41,185 bases of DNA from Paraburkholderia graminis C4D1M (GCF_000172415.1 NZ_ABLD01000038.1:1-41185), one strand, 5' to 3'. Shown: positions 1 to 8,755, counted from the stretch's first letter. Notes: generated from the sequence alone by a model not told the origin. A program made the numbers and translations.

Positions 1-56
1 GCTTTTGTTGCAGTCAAATAGCGGCATCGCGTCCATCCGCTCATTCGAGAGATCCG

Positions 57-775
57 TTGATCCGCCCCGTCTTTGAACCTGAAGCCCTGCCCATCGAGGC
101 AACGGGCGCCCACTTGCCGCCGGTCGCCGCGGAGCGTCTTACGCCCGATGGCCTTCGAACGCGCTTCAAGCAGCATCTTTCCTGGACACCCGAGCCGATA
201 TCGAGGCGCCGTGGCGCGACATTCACACCGACCCGCGTGTCGCCTCCGTGCTGGTGCCGCTCGTGATCCGCGCGAATGGCCTCACGGTGTTGCTGACGCA
301 GCGCGCCGATCATCTCAACGACCATGCCGGTCAAGTCAGCTTTCCGGGCGGACGTCAGGAGCCTTTGGATGCCGACGCCACCGCGACCGCCTTGCGTGAA
401 GCACAAGAGGAAGTCGGCCTCGCGCCTTCGCGCGTCGAGGTGCTCGGCGCGTTGCCCGACTATCTGACGGGCACCGGGTTTCGCGTCACGCCTGTGATCG
501 GCCTGGTGCACCCGCCGTTCGCGTTGAAAGCGGACGCGCTCGAGGTCGCGGAGGTCTTCGAAGTGCCGCTCCCATTTCTGATGAACCCGGCGCATCACGA
601 AGAACGCGTCTTCCGCTACGAAGGCGGCGAGCGCCGCTTCTTCGCGATGCCGTACCCGCGCGGCGTATCGCTCGAAGCAGCCGAACAGGGTGTCGGCGGA
701 ACGGGTAGCCACTACTTCATCTGGGGCGCGACAGCGGCGATGCTGCGCAATTTCTATCGCTTTCTGGCGGCTTGA
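57..775 (+). pseudogene. CoA pyrophosphatase-type NUDIX hydrolase, apparently frameshifted
   Basis: Members of this family hydrolyse CoA and its derivatives to phosphopantetheine and 3',5'-ADP. The NudL/YeaB signature is clear: a block resembling LLTxR..H.GQVxFPGG at about nt 290-352, followed by a NUDIX box containing REAQEEVGL that ends near nt 418. The N-terminal part (TTG at 57, with a GAGAGA ribosome-binding-like sequence ahead) reads well through WTPEP at nt 183-197. From about nt 197-200 the homologous sequence continues only in another frame (DIEAPWRDI...). One missing G in the run GAGCCGATATCGAG would explain the break. The second part alone, from GTG 248, gives 175 residues with an intact catalytic box but no N-terminal region. 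This is either a true frameshift or a sequencing error. The family assignment is firm; its functional state is not. Confidence 0.75.
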
Positions 776-888
776 CGGGTGTTCTTATGTGCGGACGTTG
801 GGTGTTTGGCAACGTCCCGCTCAGTGGCATCCGACCCTGTGCTATCGTTATGAACCAATCGTAAAACTCGAAAAGCACGGCGCATCGC

Positions 889-1827
889 ATGACTTTTTTT
901 TCCGTATTGCTGGCTCTGATCATTGAACAGGTGCGCGCACTGTCGCCGAACAATCCGGTATCCGCGCTGCTTCAATACCATGCGGAGTCGGCGGCGCACG
1001 GATTCGATGCGGGCAAGCCCAAGCATGGTCTGCTTGCATGGCTCGTCGTCGTGGTGCCGTGGACGCTGGCCGTCGCGCTCGTCTACTACGTTCTGTACAA
1101 CATTCACTTCGTGCTGGCGTTCCTGTGGAACGTCGCGGTGCTGTACTTCACGCTCGGCTTCCGCCAGTTCAGCCATTACTTTACCGACATCCATCTCGCG
1201 CTCAATAACGACGACGTGCCGCGCGCGCGCGAAATTCTCAACGAATGGACCGGCCTCGACACGCTCGACATGCCGGTCAGCGAGATCGTGCGTCATACGC
1301 TGATTCACGCGGTGGTCGCGTCGCATCGCCATGTTTTCGGCGTGTTCTTCTGGTTTCTGATTCCGGTTGGGCCGGCCGGCGCTGTGCTGTATCGGATCGC
1401 CGAGTATCTGTCGCGCACGTGGGCGCGGCCGGTGGACGATCGTACCGTCGCGTTTTCGAGCTTCGCGCAGCGCGCGTTCTTCGTGATCGACTGGATTCCG
1501 GCGCGGCTCACGTCGCTCGGCTTTGCCATTGTCGGCAATTTCGAAGATGCGATTTACGCGTGGCGCAACCACGCGCGGCAGTGGCCGGATGCGAACGACG
1601 GCGTGCTGCTCGCGGCGGGTAGCGGTGCCCTCGGCGCGCGTCTGAGCGGGCCGCTTGCCGAGCCGTCGAGTCTTGATGCACTCGCTACTGGCGACGGCGG
1701 TCCGATGCAGGTGGGTGACGACTGCACGCCGCGCACGTTGCAATCGGCGGTCGGACTCGTCTGGCGCGCGGTCGTGCTGTGGATGATTCTGTTGCTGATG
1801 CTCACCATCGCCGTGTGGCTGGCTTGA
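889..1827 (+). CDS. CobD/CbiB-family integral membrane protein
   Basis: A 312-residue membrane protein beginning MTFFSVLLALIIEQ, a typical start for the CobD/CbiB/AmpE-like group. Hydrophobic segments lie near residues 1-15, 50-90, 150-175 and 290-312. The conserved ALIIEQ start and the SHYFTDIHLAL segment fit the beta-proteobacterial members annotated as CobD/CbiB family. In cobalamin synthesis CbiB joins aminopropanol to the corrin ring, but no other cob genes are present here, and these members often sit beside the NUDIX gene and rsgA, so a real role in B12 synthesis is doubtful. A regulatory or AmpE-like role is equally possible. The gene follows the NUDIX gene by about 110 bp on the same strand and ends at a strong hairpin terminator. 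Confidence 0.8.
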   Translation: MTFFSVLLALIIEQVRALSPNNPVSALLQYHAESAAHGFDAGKPKHGLLAWLVVVVPWTLAVALVYYVLYNIHFVLAFLWNVAVLYFTLGFRQFSHYFTDIHLALNNDDVPRAREILNEWTGLDTLDMPVSEIVRHTLIHAVVASHRHVFGVFFWFLIPVGPAGAVLYRIAEYLSRTWARPVDDRTVAFSSFAQRAFFVIDWIPARLTSLGFAIVGNFEDAIYAWRNHARQWPDANDGVLLAAGSGALGARLSGPLAEPSSLDALATGDGGPMQVGDDCTPRTLQSAVGLVWRAVVLWMILLLMLTIAVWLA

Positions 1828-1848
1828 AGCAACACACGTGATGTGCGT

Positions 1849-1876
1849 AAAAAAACGGGCAATCGCCCGTTTTTTT
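1849..1876. terminator. Bidirectional rho-independent terminator
   Basis: ACGGGC (1855-1860), loop AATC and GCCCGT (1865-1870) form a stem flanked by an A run on the left and a T run on the right. It can stop the CobD/CbiB-like gene on the plus strand and the convergent DUF2007 gene on the minus strand. Confidence 0.9.
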
Positions 1877-1910
1877 ACGACCTCGACCTCGCAGCCCGCG
1901 CCAGACCCGT

Positions 1911-2231
1911 TCACCCATCCAAAGGATCGCGCGCCGTCCCGCACTGCCAGCACACGGTGAACTGCGCTTCGAGCTTTTCGCCGCATTGCCGACATTGCCA
2001 GCCGGGCGCACCTGCGGCCGGACCTCGCGACGCCGCATCGATCAGACGTCGCGCCACGGCCTCGTCGCGATCGTCCACGAGCCACAACTCGGGCGCGCAC
2101 TGATCCGCGGGAATGTCGCCGAGCGCGCCGTTCAGATAGCGGTTGTGCAGCTCGCACGCGATGCCGGCTGCGGCCAGCACATTGATCCAATGCTGTCCGA
2201 TGATGAGATTCGGCGCGCGCATCAGCTTCAT
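1911..2231 (-). CDS. DUF2007 domain protein with C-terminal zinc ribbon
   Basis: A 106-residue protein starting MKLMRAPNLIIGQHW. The N-terminal two thirds match the DUF2007 fold (a ferredoxin-like 'putative signal transducing protein' family): a hydrophobic strand, a helix containing WINVLAAAGI, and the segment LWLVDDRDEAVARRLI. The C-terminus carries a rubredoxin-type zinc ribbon with CRQCG and CWQCG about 17 residues apart. Its ATG lies one base after the rsgA stop codon, so the two are almost certainly cotranscribed and probably translationally coupled. A longer reading frame with an upstream start exists but would overlap rsgA. The biochemical role is unknown; the linkage suggests a ribosome- or RNA-related context, which is inference. 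Confidence 0.8.
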   Translation of the reverse strand: MKLMRAPNLIIGQHWINVLAAAGIACELHNRYLNGALGDIPADQCAPELWLVDDRDEAVARRLIDAASRGPAAGAPGWQCRQCGEKLEAQFTVCWQCGTARDPLDG

Positions 2232-2232
2232 G

Positions 2233-3198
2233 TCAGCGCACGATCTGGCTGGCTTCATGCACGAGTTGCGCGTACAGCGCATGCCGTTCGCGACGGATGC
2301 GGCCGTCCGCGACCGCTTCGAGGATCGCGCAGCCGGGCTCGTGCAAGTGGTGACAATTGTAGAAGCGGCAGTTAGGCAAGAGAGGCCGGAACTCCGGGAA
2401 CGCGCGCTCGAGCCGGCCTTCCGTCAAATGATGCAGGCCGAATTCCTGGAAGCCAGGCGAGTCGATCAGCGCACCGTTCCCGCCGTTCCCTCCATTACCC
2501 GGCAGCGCGCCCGGCAGCGGATAAAGCCGCGTGAACGTCGTCGTATGGCGCCCGCTGTTCAACGCGGTCGAAATCTCGCGCGTAGCGACTTCGGCGTTGG
2601 GAATCAGCAGATTCACGAGCGTCGATTTGCCCATCCCCGACTGGCCGAGCAAAAGCGTCGAGTGGCCGTGCAAATGGTCGATCAACGTCGCGCGGGCGTC
2701 GTCGGGTTGCGTCTTGATCGACACTTCCAGGACCGTATAGCCGAGTGCACGATAGGGCTCGAGCCGTTTGCGCGCGCCTTCGAGCGAATCGGTCACGTCG
2801 ATCTTGTTCAGCACGATCAGCGGCTTGAGTTCGTTGGCCTCGGCGGCGACGAGCGCGCGCCCGAGCAGGTCTTCGCTGAAGTGCGGTTCGGTCGCGAGCA
2901 CGATCAGCAACTGGTCGAGGTTCGCGGCGAAGAGCTTCGACTTGTACTGATCCGACCGATACAGCAGATTGCGCCGCTGGCCGATTTCGACGATCACGCC
3001 CTGGTCCGCGGACGTCGGCTCGTAAATCACGCGATCGCCCACCGCCACCTCGCTGCGCTTGCCGCGCGGGAAGCATTGCAGCAGCGCGCCGCCGTCTTCG
3101 GGCGCGACCAGATAGTGGCGGCCATGCGCGGCCACCACGAGGCCGCCTACGCGCGTGCTGGACGTTGCGCGCGGCGCTTTCGGAGAGCGGCCGCTCAT
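2233..3198 (-). CDS. rsgA: Small ribosomal subunit biogenesis GTPase RsgA
   Basis: RsgA is a circularly permuted GTPase that binds the immature 30S subunit and promotes late maturation. The 321-residue product shows the permuted order: an N-terminal OB fold (about 15-80), the G4 motif NKID (131-134), the P-loop GQSGMGKST (185-193), the G3 motif DSPG (246-249), and a C-terminal zinc site with C277, C282, one or two of H284/H286 and C290 (CRFYNCHHLHEPGC). One oddity is a Gly/Asn-rich stretch at about 231-243, between the switch region and G3, where relatives normally have only a few residues. The start overlaps the stop of the upstream M48 gene by four bases (ATGA), and the DUF2007 gene follows directly, giving a three-gene operon. 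Confidence 0.97.
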   Translation of the reverse strand: MSGRSPKAPRATSSTRVGGLVVAAHGRHYLVAPEDGGALLQCFPRGKRSEVAVGDRVIYEPTSADQGVIVEIGQRRNLLYRSDQYKSKLFAANLDQLLIVLATEPHFSEDLLGRALVAAEANELKPLIVLNKIDVTDSLEGARKRLEPYRALGYTVLEVSIKTQPDDARATLIDHLHGHSTLLLGQSGMGKSTLVNLLIPNAEVATREISTALNSGRHTTTFTRLYPLPGALPGNGGNGGNGALIDSPGFQEFGLHHLTEGRLERAFPEFRPLLPNCRFYNCHHLHEPGCAILEAVADGRIRRERHALYAQLVHEASQIVR

Positions 3199-4454
3199 GC
3201 GTGCCGCAACAGTCGGTCGATCCGCTGCGACGCCGGCGGATGCGAGTAATAGAACGCGGTGTAGAGCGGATCGGGCGTCAACGTGGACGCATTGTCTTCG
3301 TACAGCTTGACGAGCGCGTTGACGAGGTCTTGCGCGTCCGTTTGCGTGGCGGCGAACGCGTCGGCCTCGAACTCGTGTTTGCGCGAAGTCAGGCTGCCAA
3401 GCGGCGTGACGAAGAATACGAACACTGGCAGCGCAAGGAAGAACAGCACGAGCGCAAGACCGCTATTGCCGCCGATGAGCGACGGCCTCACGCCCAGTCC
3501 TTCATAGAACCAGACCTGCTGCGTGAGCCAGCCGAGCAGCGCGAGCATCGCGAGGCTGATCGCGAACGTGACCAGCATCCGCTTGATCACGTGACGACGC
3601 TTGAAATGGCCGAGCTCGTGCGCGAGCACGGCCTCGATCTCGCTGCCCGACAGGCGCGCGAGCAGCGTGTCGAAAAACACGATGCGCTTGGCCGCGCCGA
3701 AGCCCGTGAAGTACGCATTGCCGTGCGCCGAGCGGCGGCTGCCGTCCATCACGAAGAGGCCCTTGGCCGCGAAGCCGCAGCGCTTCATCAGCGCTTCGAT
3801 GCGGCTTTTCAGCGCTTCGTCCTTAAGCGGCTCGAACTTGTTGAAAAGCGGCGCGATAAACGACGGATACAGCACCAGCACGAGCATCTGAAAGACGACC
3901 CAGACGATCCACGTCCACAGCCACCAGAAGCTGCCCGCCTGGTTCATCAGCCACAGCACGACAAAGAGCAGCGGCAGGCCGAACGCGGCGCCGAGCAGCA
4001 CGCCCTTCAAACGGTCGACGACGAAAATCCGCTTGCTCATCCGGTTAAAGCCGAAGCGTTGCTCGATCACGAACTGACGGTAGTAGTCGAACGGCAGATC
4101 AATTGCGCTGGTGATCGCGATCACTGCCGCGACGAGTGCAATCTGGCCGACATAGCCGCGGCCGAGCCAGTCGGTGATCGCCAGATCGAGCGCCTGCACG
4201 CCGCCGAGCAGCGTGAGGCCGATCAGCACCGCCGCGCCGACGACGATCTCGATCATCGTGAGACGCGTGCGCTCGACGGTGTAGTCGGCGGCGCGCTGGT
4301 GCGCGGTGAGCGCGATGGTGCCGGCAAACTGGCTCGGCACCTGCTCGCGATGGCGCGCGACGAAGCGGATTTGCCGCGACGCGAGCCACAGCTTGGTGCC
4401 GACCATCGCCACGACGGCGACGACGAACAGGACGGTGAAGTACAGGGTAGGCAT
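3195..4454 (-). CDS. M48-family membrane metallopeptidase (Ste24/CAAX prenyl protease 1-like)
   Basis: A 419-residue polytopic inner-membrane zinc protease. Hydrophobic spans lie near residues 4-22, 66-86, 104-120, 152-170 and 178-198, and two more follow the active site. The catalytic HELGH is at 279-283, and the third zinc ligand is probably the glutamate in HEFEADAFA near 355-365. The N-terminal region fits the Ste24-type peptidase_M48_N domain. Such enzymes in bacteria act in membrane-protein quality control or processing; the substrate here is unknown. It is the first gene of the minus-strand group with rsgA and the DUF2007 gene, and is divergent from orn across about 150 bp. Confidence 0.93.
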   Translation of the reverse strand: MPTLYFTVLFVVAVVAMVGTKLWLASRQIRFVARHREQVPSQFAGTIALTAHQRAADYTVERTRLTMIEIVVGAAVLIGLTLLGGVQALDLAITDWLGRGYVGQIALVAAVIAITSAIDLPFDYYRQFVIEQRFGFNRMSKRIFVVDRLKGVLLGAAFGLPLLFVVLWLMNQAGSFWWLWTWIVWVVFQMLVLVLYPSFIAPLFNKFEPLKDEALKSRIEALMKRCGFAAKGLFVMDGSRRSAHGNAYFTGFGAAKRIVFFDTLLARLSGSEIEAVLAHELGHFKRRHVIKRMLVTFAISLAMLALLGWLTQQVWFYEGLGVRPSLIGGNSGLALVLFFLALPVFVFFVTPLGSLTSRKHEFEADAFAATQTDAQDLVNALVKLYEDNASTLTPDPLYTAFYYSHPPASQRIDRLLRHA

Positions 4455-4608
4455 CCGTGGATTCCGTGGTATCTATGCGAGAATTATATGTTTCTTCCCG
4501 CGTCGCAGCGGGGACCGGCTTAAACCATCCATAACCATTTCACACGAACGATCGCCGCGGCGTCCGGGCTTTCACCAAGCTCGCGGCCGGGCCGTCAAGG
4601 TTGCCTTC

Positions 4609-5220
4609 ATGACTGACATCCTCCAATCCGCTGCACCAGTGCCGCTCGTGCGCAGCGACATGAACCTCGTCTGGCTGGACATGGAAATGACCGGGCTCGA
4701 TCCGGACTCCGACCGCATCATCGAAATCGCCGTAGTGGTCACGAATTCGACGCTGGACAGAATGGCCGAAGGTCCGGTTCTCGCGATTCATCAGAGCGAC
4801 GAGACGCTCGCCAAAATGGACCAGTGGAATCAGAACACGCATGGGCGTTCCGGACTGATCGACCGTGTGAAGGCGTCCACCGTCAGCGAGATCGAGGCCA
4901 CCGAACAGATCCGCGCATTTCTCGCGCAGTACGTGCCGCCCGGTAAATCGCCGATGTGCGGCAACTCGATCTGCCAGGACCGCCGCTTCATGGCGCGCTG
5001 GATGCCCGAGCTCGAGACGTTCTTCCACTACCGCAACCTGGACGTGAGCACGCTGAAGGAACTGTGCCGCCGCTGGCAGCCCGCGATCTACAAGGGCTTC
5101 CAGAAGCGCGCGATGCACACGGCGCTGGCCGACATCCACGAGTCGATCGACGAACTGAAGTACTACCGCGAACACTTCCTCATTCCGCCGGCGCCCGACG
5201 CCTCGATGAACGCCGAATAA
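4609..5220 (+). CDS. orn: Oligoribonuclease
   Basis: Orn is a DEDDh 3'-5' exonuclease that degrades dinucleotides and very short RNAs, including pGpG from c-di-GMP breakdown. The 203-residue product has the first catalytic pair in WLDMEMTGLD (D24, E26) and the C-terminal HTALADIHES block with the catalytic His and Asp. The ATG at 4609 was chosen because conserved sequence begins a few residues later (VPLVRSDMNLVWLDMEMTG); the open frame extends upstream but overlaps the divergent promoter region. It is convergent with mogA, 23 bp away. Confidence 0.97.
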   Translation: MTDILQSAAPVPLVRSDMNLVWLDMEMTGLDPDSDRIIEIAVVVTNSTLDRMAEGPVLAIHQSDETLAKMDQWNQNTHGRSGLIDRVKASTVSEIEATEQIRAFLAQYVPPGKSPMCGNSICQDRRFMARWMPELETFFHYRNLDVSTLKELCRRWQPAIYKGFQKRAMHTALADIHESIDELKYYREHFLIPPAPDASMNAE

Positions 5221-5243
5221 CCGGCGAGCGGGCGTGAAATAAG

Positions 5244-5900
5244 TCAGGCCGGCCTCGGCGCGCGCACCGCGTTCTTCGGCCGGAATGCTTTCACGACCTC
5301 GGCGTTGGTCTCGACATACGGCCCGCCGATCAGGTCGATGCAGTACGGCACCGCGGCGAAAATGCCCGGCACCTTCACCGCGTCTTCTGCATCGCGCAAG
5401 CCTTCCAGCGTTTCCTTGATCGACTTCGGCTGGCCCGGCAGGTTGACGATCAGCGCCGCGTGATCCGCCGTTTCGCGGATCACCGCGACCTGGCGCGACA
5501 GGATCGCGGTCGGCACGAAATTCAGGCCGATCTGCCGCATCTGCTCGCCGAATCCCGGCATTTCCTTGGTAGCGACGGCAAGCGTCGCCTCGGGCGTCAC
5601 GTCGCGCCGCGACGGACCGGTGCCGCCCGTGGTCAGCACGAGGTCGCAGCCGACTTCATCGACGAGCTCCGTGAGCGTGGCGGAGATGGTCGGCGCGTCG
5701 TCCTGAATCAGGCGCGTGACGACCTGCCACGGCGAACTCAAGGCCGCGCCGAGCCATTCCTGCAGCGCCGGGATGCCCTTGTCCTCGTACACGCCGGTGG
5801 ACGCGCGGTCGCTGATCGACACGAGGCCAATCAGGATCTCGTCGGGATGATTGCGCTCGAGCTTGTGATTGCCTGGCGAGTCAGGCGTCGCGGTCGTCAT
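5244..5900 (-). CDS. mogA: Molybdopterin adenylyltransferase
   Basis: MogA adenylylates molybdopterin with ATP, the step before molybdate insertion in molybdenum cofactor synthesis. The 218-residue protein has the MoCF-binding signature LTTGGTGPSRRDVTPEA (about 89-105), an N-terminal IGLVSISDRAS segment and the LPGQPKS block near residue 170. The ATG at 5898-5900 lies inside the 3' end of darP (20-bp overlap), so both are cotranscribed and probably coupled. The N-terminal 20 or so residues are a variable extension. No molybdoenzyme gene is nearby. Confidence 0.93.
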   Translation of the reverse strand: MTTATPDSPGNHKLERNHPDEILIGLVSISDRASTGVYEDKGIPALQEWLGAALSSPWQVVTRLIQDDAPTISATLTELVDEVGCDLVLTTGGTGPSRRDVTPEATLAVATKEMPGFGEQMRQIGLNFVPTAILSRQVAVIRETADHAALIVNLPGQPKSIKETLEGLRDAEDAVKVPGIFAAVPYCIDLIGGPYVETNAEVVKAFRPKNAVRAPRPA

Positions 5901-6498
5901 CGGCGTCTTCCTCGGCGTCAGCGTCGTCGGCAGCGGAATCGGTCGCGGCGGCGGGGCCGTCCGCGTTCTTGATCCACTGGAACAGCTCGCGGAAATAGCG
6001 CGGCGGCTTGTTCTGCTGCGCTTCCTTGCGCGCATTGCGAATCAGCGTGCGGCCTTGCTGCGGATCGGCGTTCGGATGCTGGCGGATGAATTCGGTCAGC
6101 GCGGCGTCGTCGGCGAGCAGCTTGTCGCGAGTGCGCTCGATCCAGTGCAGCTTGGCCGTTTCCGCCTTGTTGACGCCGTTATAGGTGTCGAGCGCGGTGC
6201 GCAGCGCGGCGGTTTCGTCGTCGAGCAGCGAGCGCATCACGCGGCCGACGTACTGAAGCTGACGGCGCTTGCCTTCGTGGTCGGTGATGCGGCGCGCCTC
6301 GCGCACGGCGTCGTCGAGCTTTTCGGGCATCGGCATGCGCTTGAGCGCGTCTTTCGGCAGCGCGATCAGCGCCTCGCCCAGCTCCTGCAGCGCGTGCATT
6401 TCGCGCTTCAACTGGGACTTGCTCGGACGGTCGTAGCCGTTCTCGTCGACTTCCGGCTCGGCGGATTCGATGGGTTGAATGCGGGTTTTGCGTGTCAT
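5881..6498 (-). CDS. darP: Ribosome biogenesis factor YjgA/DarP (DUF615)
   Basis: A 205-residue, highly charged, mostly alpha-helical protein of the YjgA/DUF615 family, which associates with late 50S assembly intermediates near the peptidyl-transferase centre. Family hallmarks are the PSKSQLKREMHALQELGE block (about 25-42), the LDDAVREARRI segment, and RTRDKLL followed by RKEAQQNKPPRYFRELF. The C-terminal 25 residues are an acidic Asp/Ala tail. The start MTRKTRIQ at 6498 is preferred over an upstream extension because the extra residues look unlike the family. It is transcribed ahead of mogA and is divergent from pmbA. Confidence 0.93.
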   Translation of the reverse strand: MTRKTRIQPIESAEPEVDENGYDRPSKSQLKREMHALQELGEALIALPKDALKRMPMPEKLDDAVREARRITDHEGKRRQLQYVGRVMRSLLDDETAALRTALDTYNGVNKAETAKLHWIERTRDKLLADDAALTEFIRQHPNADPQQGRTLIRNARKEAQQNKPPRYFRELFQWIKNADGPAAATDSAADDADAEEDADDDRDA

Positions 6499-6608
6499 GC
6501 CGATATTGTAGCGCGCCGGGCCTTGCAAACCCGCCGCCGCGCCGTATAGAGCGGCGCGCGCGCTGCGAAAAACCGCGCTGCGAATGCCAGGTGCGCGAGC
6601 GCTTAGCT

Positions 6609-6617
6609 TGCTATGAT
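6609..6617 (+). promoter_or_regulatory. Candidate extended -10 element upstream of pmbA
   Basis: The sequence TGCTATGAT fits an extended -10 (TGnTATGAT) in the 244-bp divergent region between darP and pmbA, about 125 bp before the pmbA start. No convincing -35 box is visible, as expected for extended -10 promoters. This is a pattern match only. Confidence 0.35.
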
Positions 6618-6742
6618 CGCGGGATGCTTCAACGATGCTCATGCGCCCGTCATGCGCAGATTCGGCGCAAGCAATCGCGCGGTACGCGAACACGCATGGG
6701 CGAACACCCGGGCCGCTCGGCCCCAAAAGGACGGCAACGACA

Positions 6743-8113
6743 ATGGCAGCAGACATGGACGTCAAGCAGCGCTTTTTTCCGCATACCCAGGATGAACTGA
6801 AGGAAATCGCCTCGGACATCCTTCGTCACGCGAAGTCGCTCGGCGGTACCGACGCGGCGACCGAAATTTCCGAAGGCGACGGCCTGTCCGTCTCCGTGCG
6901 GCGCGGCGAAGTCGAAACGATCGAGCACAACCGCGACAAGATGGTCGGCGTGACGGTGTTCATCGGCAACAAGCGCGGCAACGCGAGCACCTCCGATTTT
7001 TCGTCGCAAGCGCTGAAGGACACGGTCGCGGCGGCGTACAACATCGCGCGCTTCACGGCCGAAGACGATTGCGCGGGCCTCGCCGAAGCCGAGCTGCTCG
7101 AAACGGAGCCGCGCGATCTCGATCTCTATCACCCGTGGAATCTGTCCGCCGACGAAGCGGTGGAAATCGCCCGTCGCGCGGAAGACGCCGCGTTCGCGAC
7201 CGATCCGCAGATCAAGAACTCGGAAGGCGCGAGCGTGTCGGCGCAGCACTCGCAGTTCGTGCTCGCCACGTCGCGCGGCTTTCTTGCGGGCTATCCGTAC
7301 TCGCGGCATTACATTGCGTGCGCGCCGATTGCCGGCAGCGGCCGCAACATGCAGCGCGACGACTGGTACACGTCCACGCGCAGCGCCGAACAGCTTGCCG
7401 ATCCAGAAGCGGTCGGCCGTTACGCGGCGCAGCGGGCGCTCGCGCGCATCGGCGCGCGCGGCCTGGATACGCGCAAGGTGCCGGTGCTGTTCGAGGCGCC
7501 GCTCGCCGCCGGTCTGCTCGGCGCGTTCGTGCAGGCGACGAGCGGCGGCGCGCTGTACCGCAAGACGACGTTTCTCGTCGACAGTCTCGGCAAGCCGGTG
7601 TTCGCCCCGCATGTGCAGATCGTCGAAGATCCGCATGTGCCGCGCGCGATGGGCAGCGCGCCGTTCGACGAGGAAGGCGTGCGCACGCGGCAGCGCTCGG
7701 TCGTGAAAGACGGCGTCGTGGAAGGCTATTTCCTGTCCACGTACTCCGCGCGCAAGCTCGGCATGCAGACCACCGGCAACGCCGGCGGCTCGCACAACCT
7801 GTCGCTCCAGAGTTCGAGCACGCGTCCCGAGGACGACTTCGAGCAGATGCTGCGCAAGCTCGGCACCGGCCTTTTGCTGACTGAACTGATGGGGCAGGGC
7901 GTGAACTATGTGACGGGTGACTATTCGCGCGGCGCGTCGGGCTTCTGGGTCGAGAACGGCAAGATTCAGTATCCGGTCGAGGAGATCACCGTCGCGAGCA
8001 CGCTGCAGGAGATGTTCCGCCATATCGTCGCGATTGGCGCGGATACCATCACGCGAGGCACCAAGCAGACTGGCTCGGTGCTGATCGAGCGGATGACGAT
8101 CGCGGGGCAGTAA
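6743..8113 (+). CDS. pmbA: Metalloprotease subunit PmbA (TldE)
   Basis: A 456-residue TldD/PmbA-family protein. TldD and TldE form a heterodimeric zinc peptidase that processes small peptides such as microcins; TldE is the non-catalytic partner. Recognisable blocks are VSVRRGEVETIEHNRDK near the N-terminus, a central VLFEAPLAAGLLGAFVQATSGGALYRKTTFL segment described here only by its start and end, and the C-terminal GVNYVTGDYSRGASGFWVE, which is the strongest family motif. The start MAADMDVKQ at 6743 matches relatives; the frame is open further upstream but that part is not family-like. tldD is not in the window. The gene ends at a strong terminator and is convergent with folA. Confidence 0.95.
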   Translation: MAADMDVKQRFFPHTQDELKEIASDILRHAKSLGGTDAATEISEGDGLSVSVRRGEVETIEHNRDKMVGVTVFIGNKRGNASTSDFSSQALKDTVAAAYNIARFTAEDDCAGLAEAELLETEPRDLDLYHPWNLSADEAVEIARRAEDAAFATDPQIKNSEGASVSAQHSQFVLATSRGFLAGYPYSRHYIACAPIAGSGRNMQRDDWYTSTRSAEQLADPEAVGRYAAQRALARIGARGLDTRKVPVLFEAPLAAGLLGAFVQATSGGALYRKTTFLVDSLGKPVFAPHVQIVEDPHVPRAMGSAPFDEEGVRTRQRSVVKDGVVEGYFLSTYSARKLGMQTTGNAGGSHNLSLQSSSTRPEDDFEQMLRKLGTGLLLTELMGQGVNYVTGDYSRGASGFWVENGKIQYPVEEITVASTLQEMFRHIVAIGADTITRGTKQTGSVLIERMTIAGQ

Positions 8114-8158
8114 GCGGTTTTGCTTTTGCGGCGGCGCTCGCTACGGGCGCCGCAAACG

Positions 8159-8189
8159 AAAACGCCACGCCTGGCTTGCGTGGCGTTTT
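8159..8189 (+). terminator. Rho-independent terminator after pmbA
   Basis: AAAACGCCACGC (8159-8170), a 7-base loop and GCGTGGCGTTTT (8178-8189) give a perfect 12-bp inverted repeat, followed by a T-rich stretch. Its symmetry means it could also stop folA from the other strand. A second GC-rich hairpin (GCGGCGC/GCGCCGC, about 8129-8152) lies just before it. Confidence 0.9.
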
Positions 8190-8254
8190 GCTTTTGACGG
8201 CGCGCTTCATGGAGCGCTTCACGGCGCGAGCCGGTGCTTCATGAAGCCGCGGCC

Positions 8255-8755
8255 TCAGCGGCTTTTGCGCTTATACGTCACGAACGCATAGTCGAAATCG
8301 TTCGGCGCATGCGCGCGATGCGTTTCGTGCGCGACTTCTTCCCACTCGTCCGGGTCGACGGCGGGGAACGTCGCGTCGCCCTGGAAATCGGCCGAGATTT
8401 CGGTGACGATCAGCTTGTCCGCGAGACGCAGCCCTTCCACATACAACTGCGCGCCGCCGATCAGAAACGCTTCCGGCGCCTGGTCCTGTGCCGCGAGCTT
8501 CAGCGCTTCGCCGAGCGTCGTCGCCGCGTCGCAGCCCTGGAAGCGCCGCGTGGCATCGCGTGTCACGACGATGTTGCGGCGTCCCGGCAGCGGCCTGCCG
8601 ATCGACTCATGCGTCTTGCGGCCCATGATGATGGGCGCGCCCATCGTCGTGCGCTTGAAAAACGCGAGGTCTTCGGGAAGTCGCCAGGGCAACTGGTTGT
8701 CGCGGCCGATCACGCCGTTATTGGCGCGAGCGACGATCAGGGTGAGCGTCGTCAT
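8255..8755 (-). CDS. folA: Dihydrofolate reductase
   Basis: DHFR reduces dihydrofolate to tetrahydrofolate with NADPH, regenerating the cofactor consumed by thymidylate synthase. The 166-residue protein has the usual order: NGVIGRDNQLPWRLPEDLAF with the active-site acid at D29, MGRKTHESIGRPLPGR for NADPH binding, the FLIGGAQLY block and a C-terminal DFDYAFVTYKRK strand. Its length is typical of chromosomal DHFR. It is oriented away from the regulator and thyA, so the two folate genes share a neighbourhood but not a transcript. Confidence 0.97.
   Translation of the reverse strand: MTTLTLIVARANNGVIGRDNQLPWRLPEDLAFFKRTTMGAPIIMGRKTHESIGRPLPGRRNIVVTRDATRRFQGCDAATTLGEALKLAAQDQAPEAFLIGGAQLYVEGLRLADKLIVTEISADFQGDATFPAVDPDEWEEVAHETHRAHAPNDFDYAFVTYKRKSR

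Noticed and set aside
754..2190. Long minus-strand open frame of 478 codons opposite the CobD/CbiB-like gene
   Set aside because: Arg/His-rich translation with no family features; it is a high-GC shadow of the plus-strand gene and crosses the terminator.
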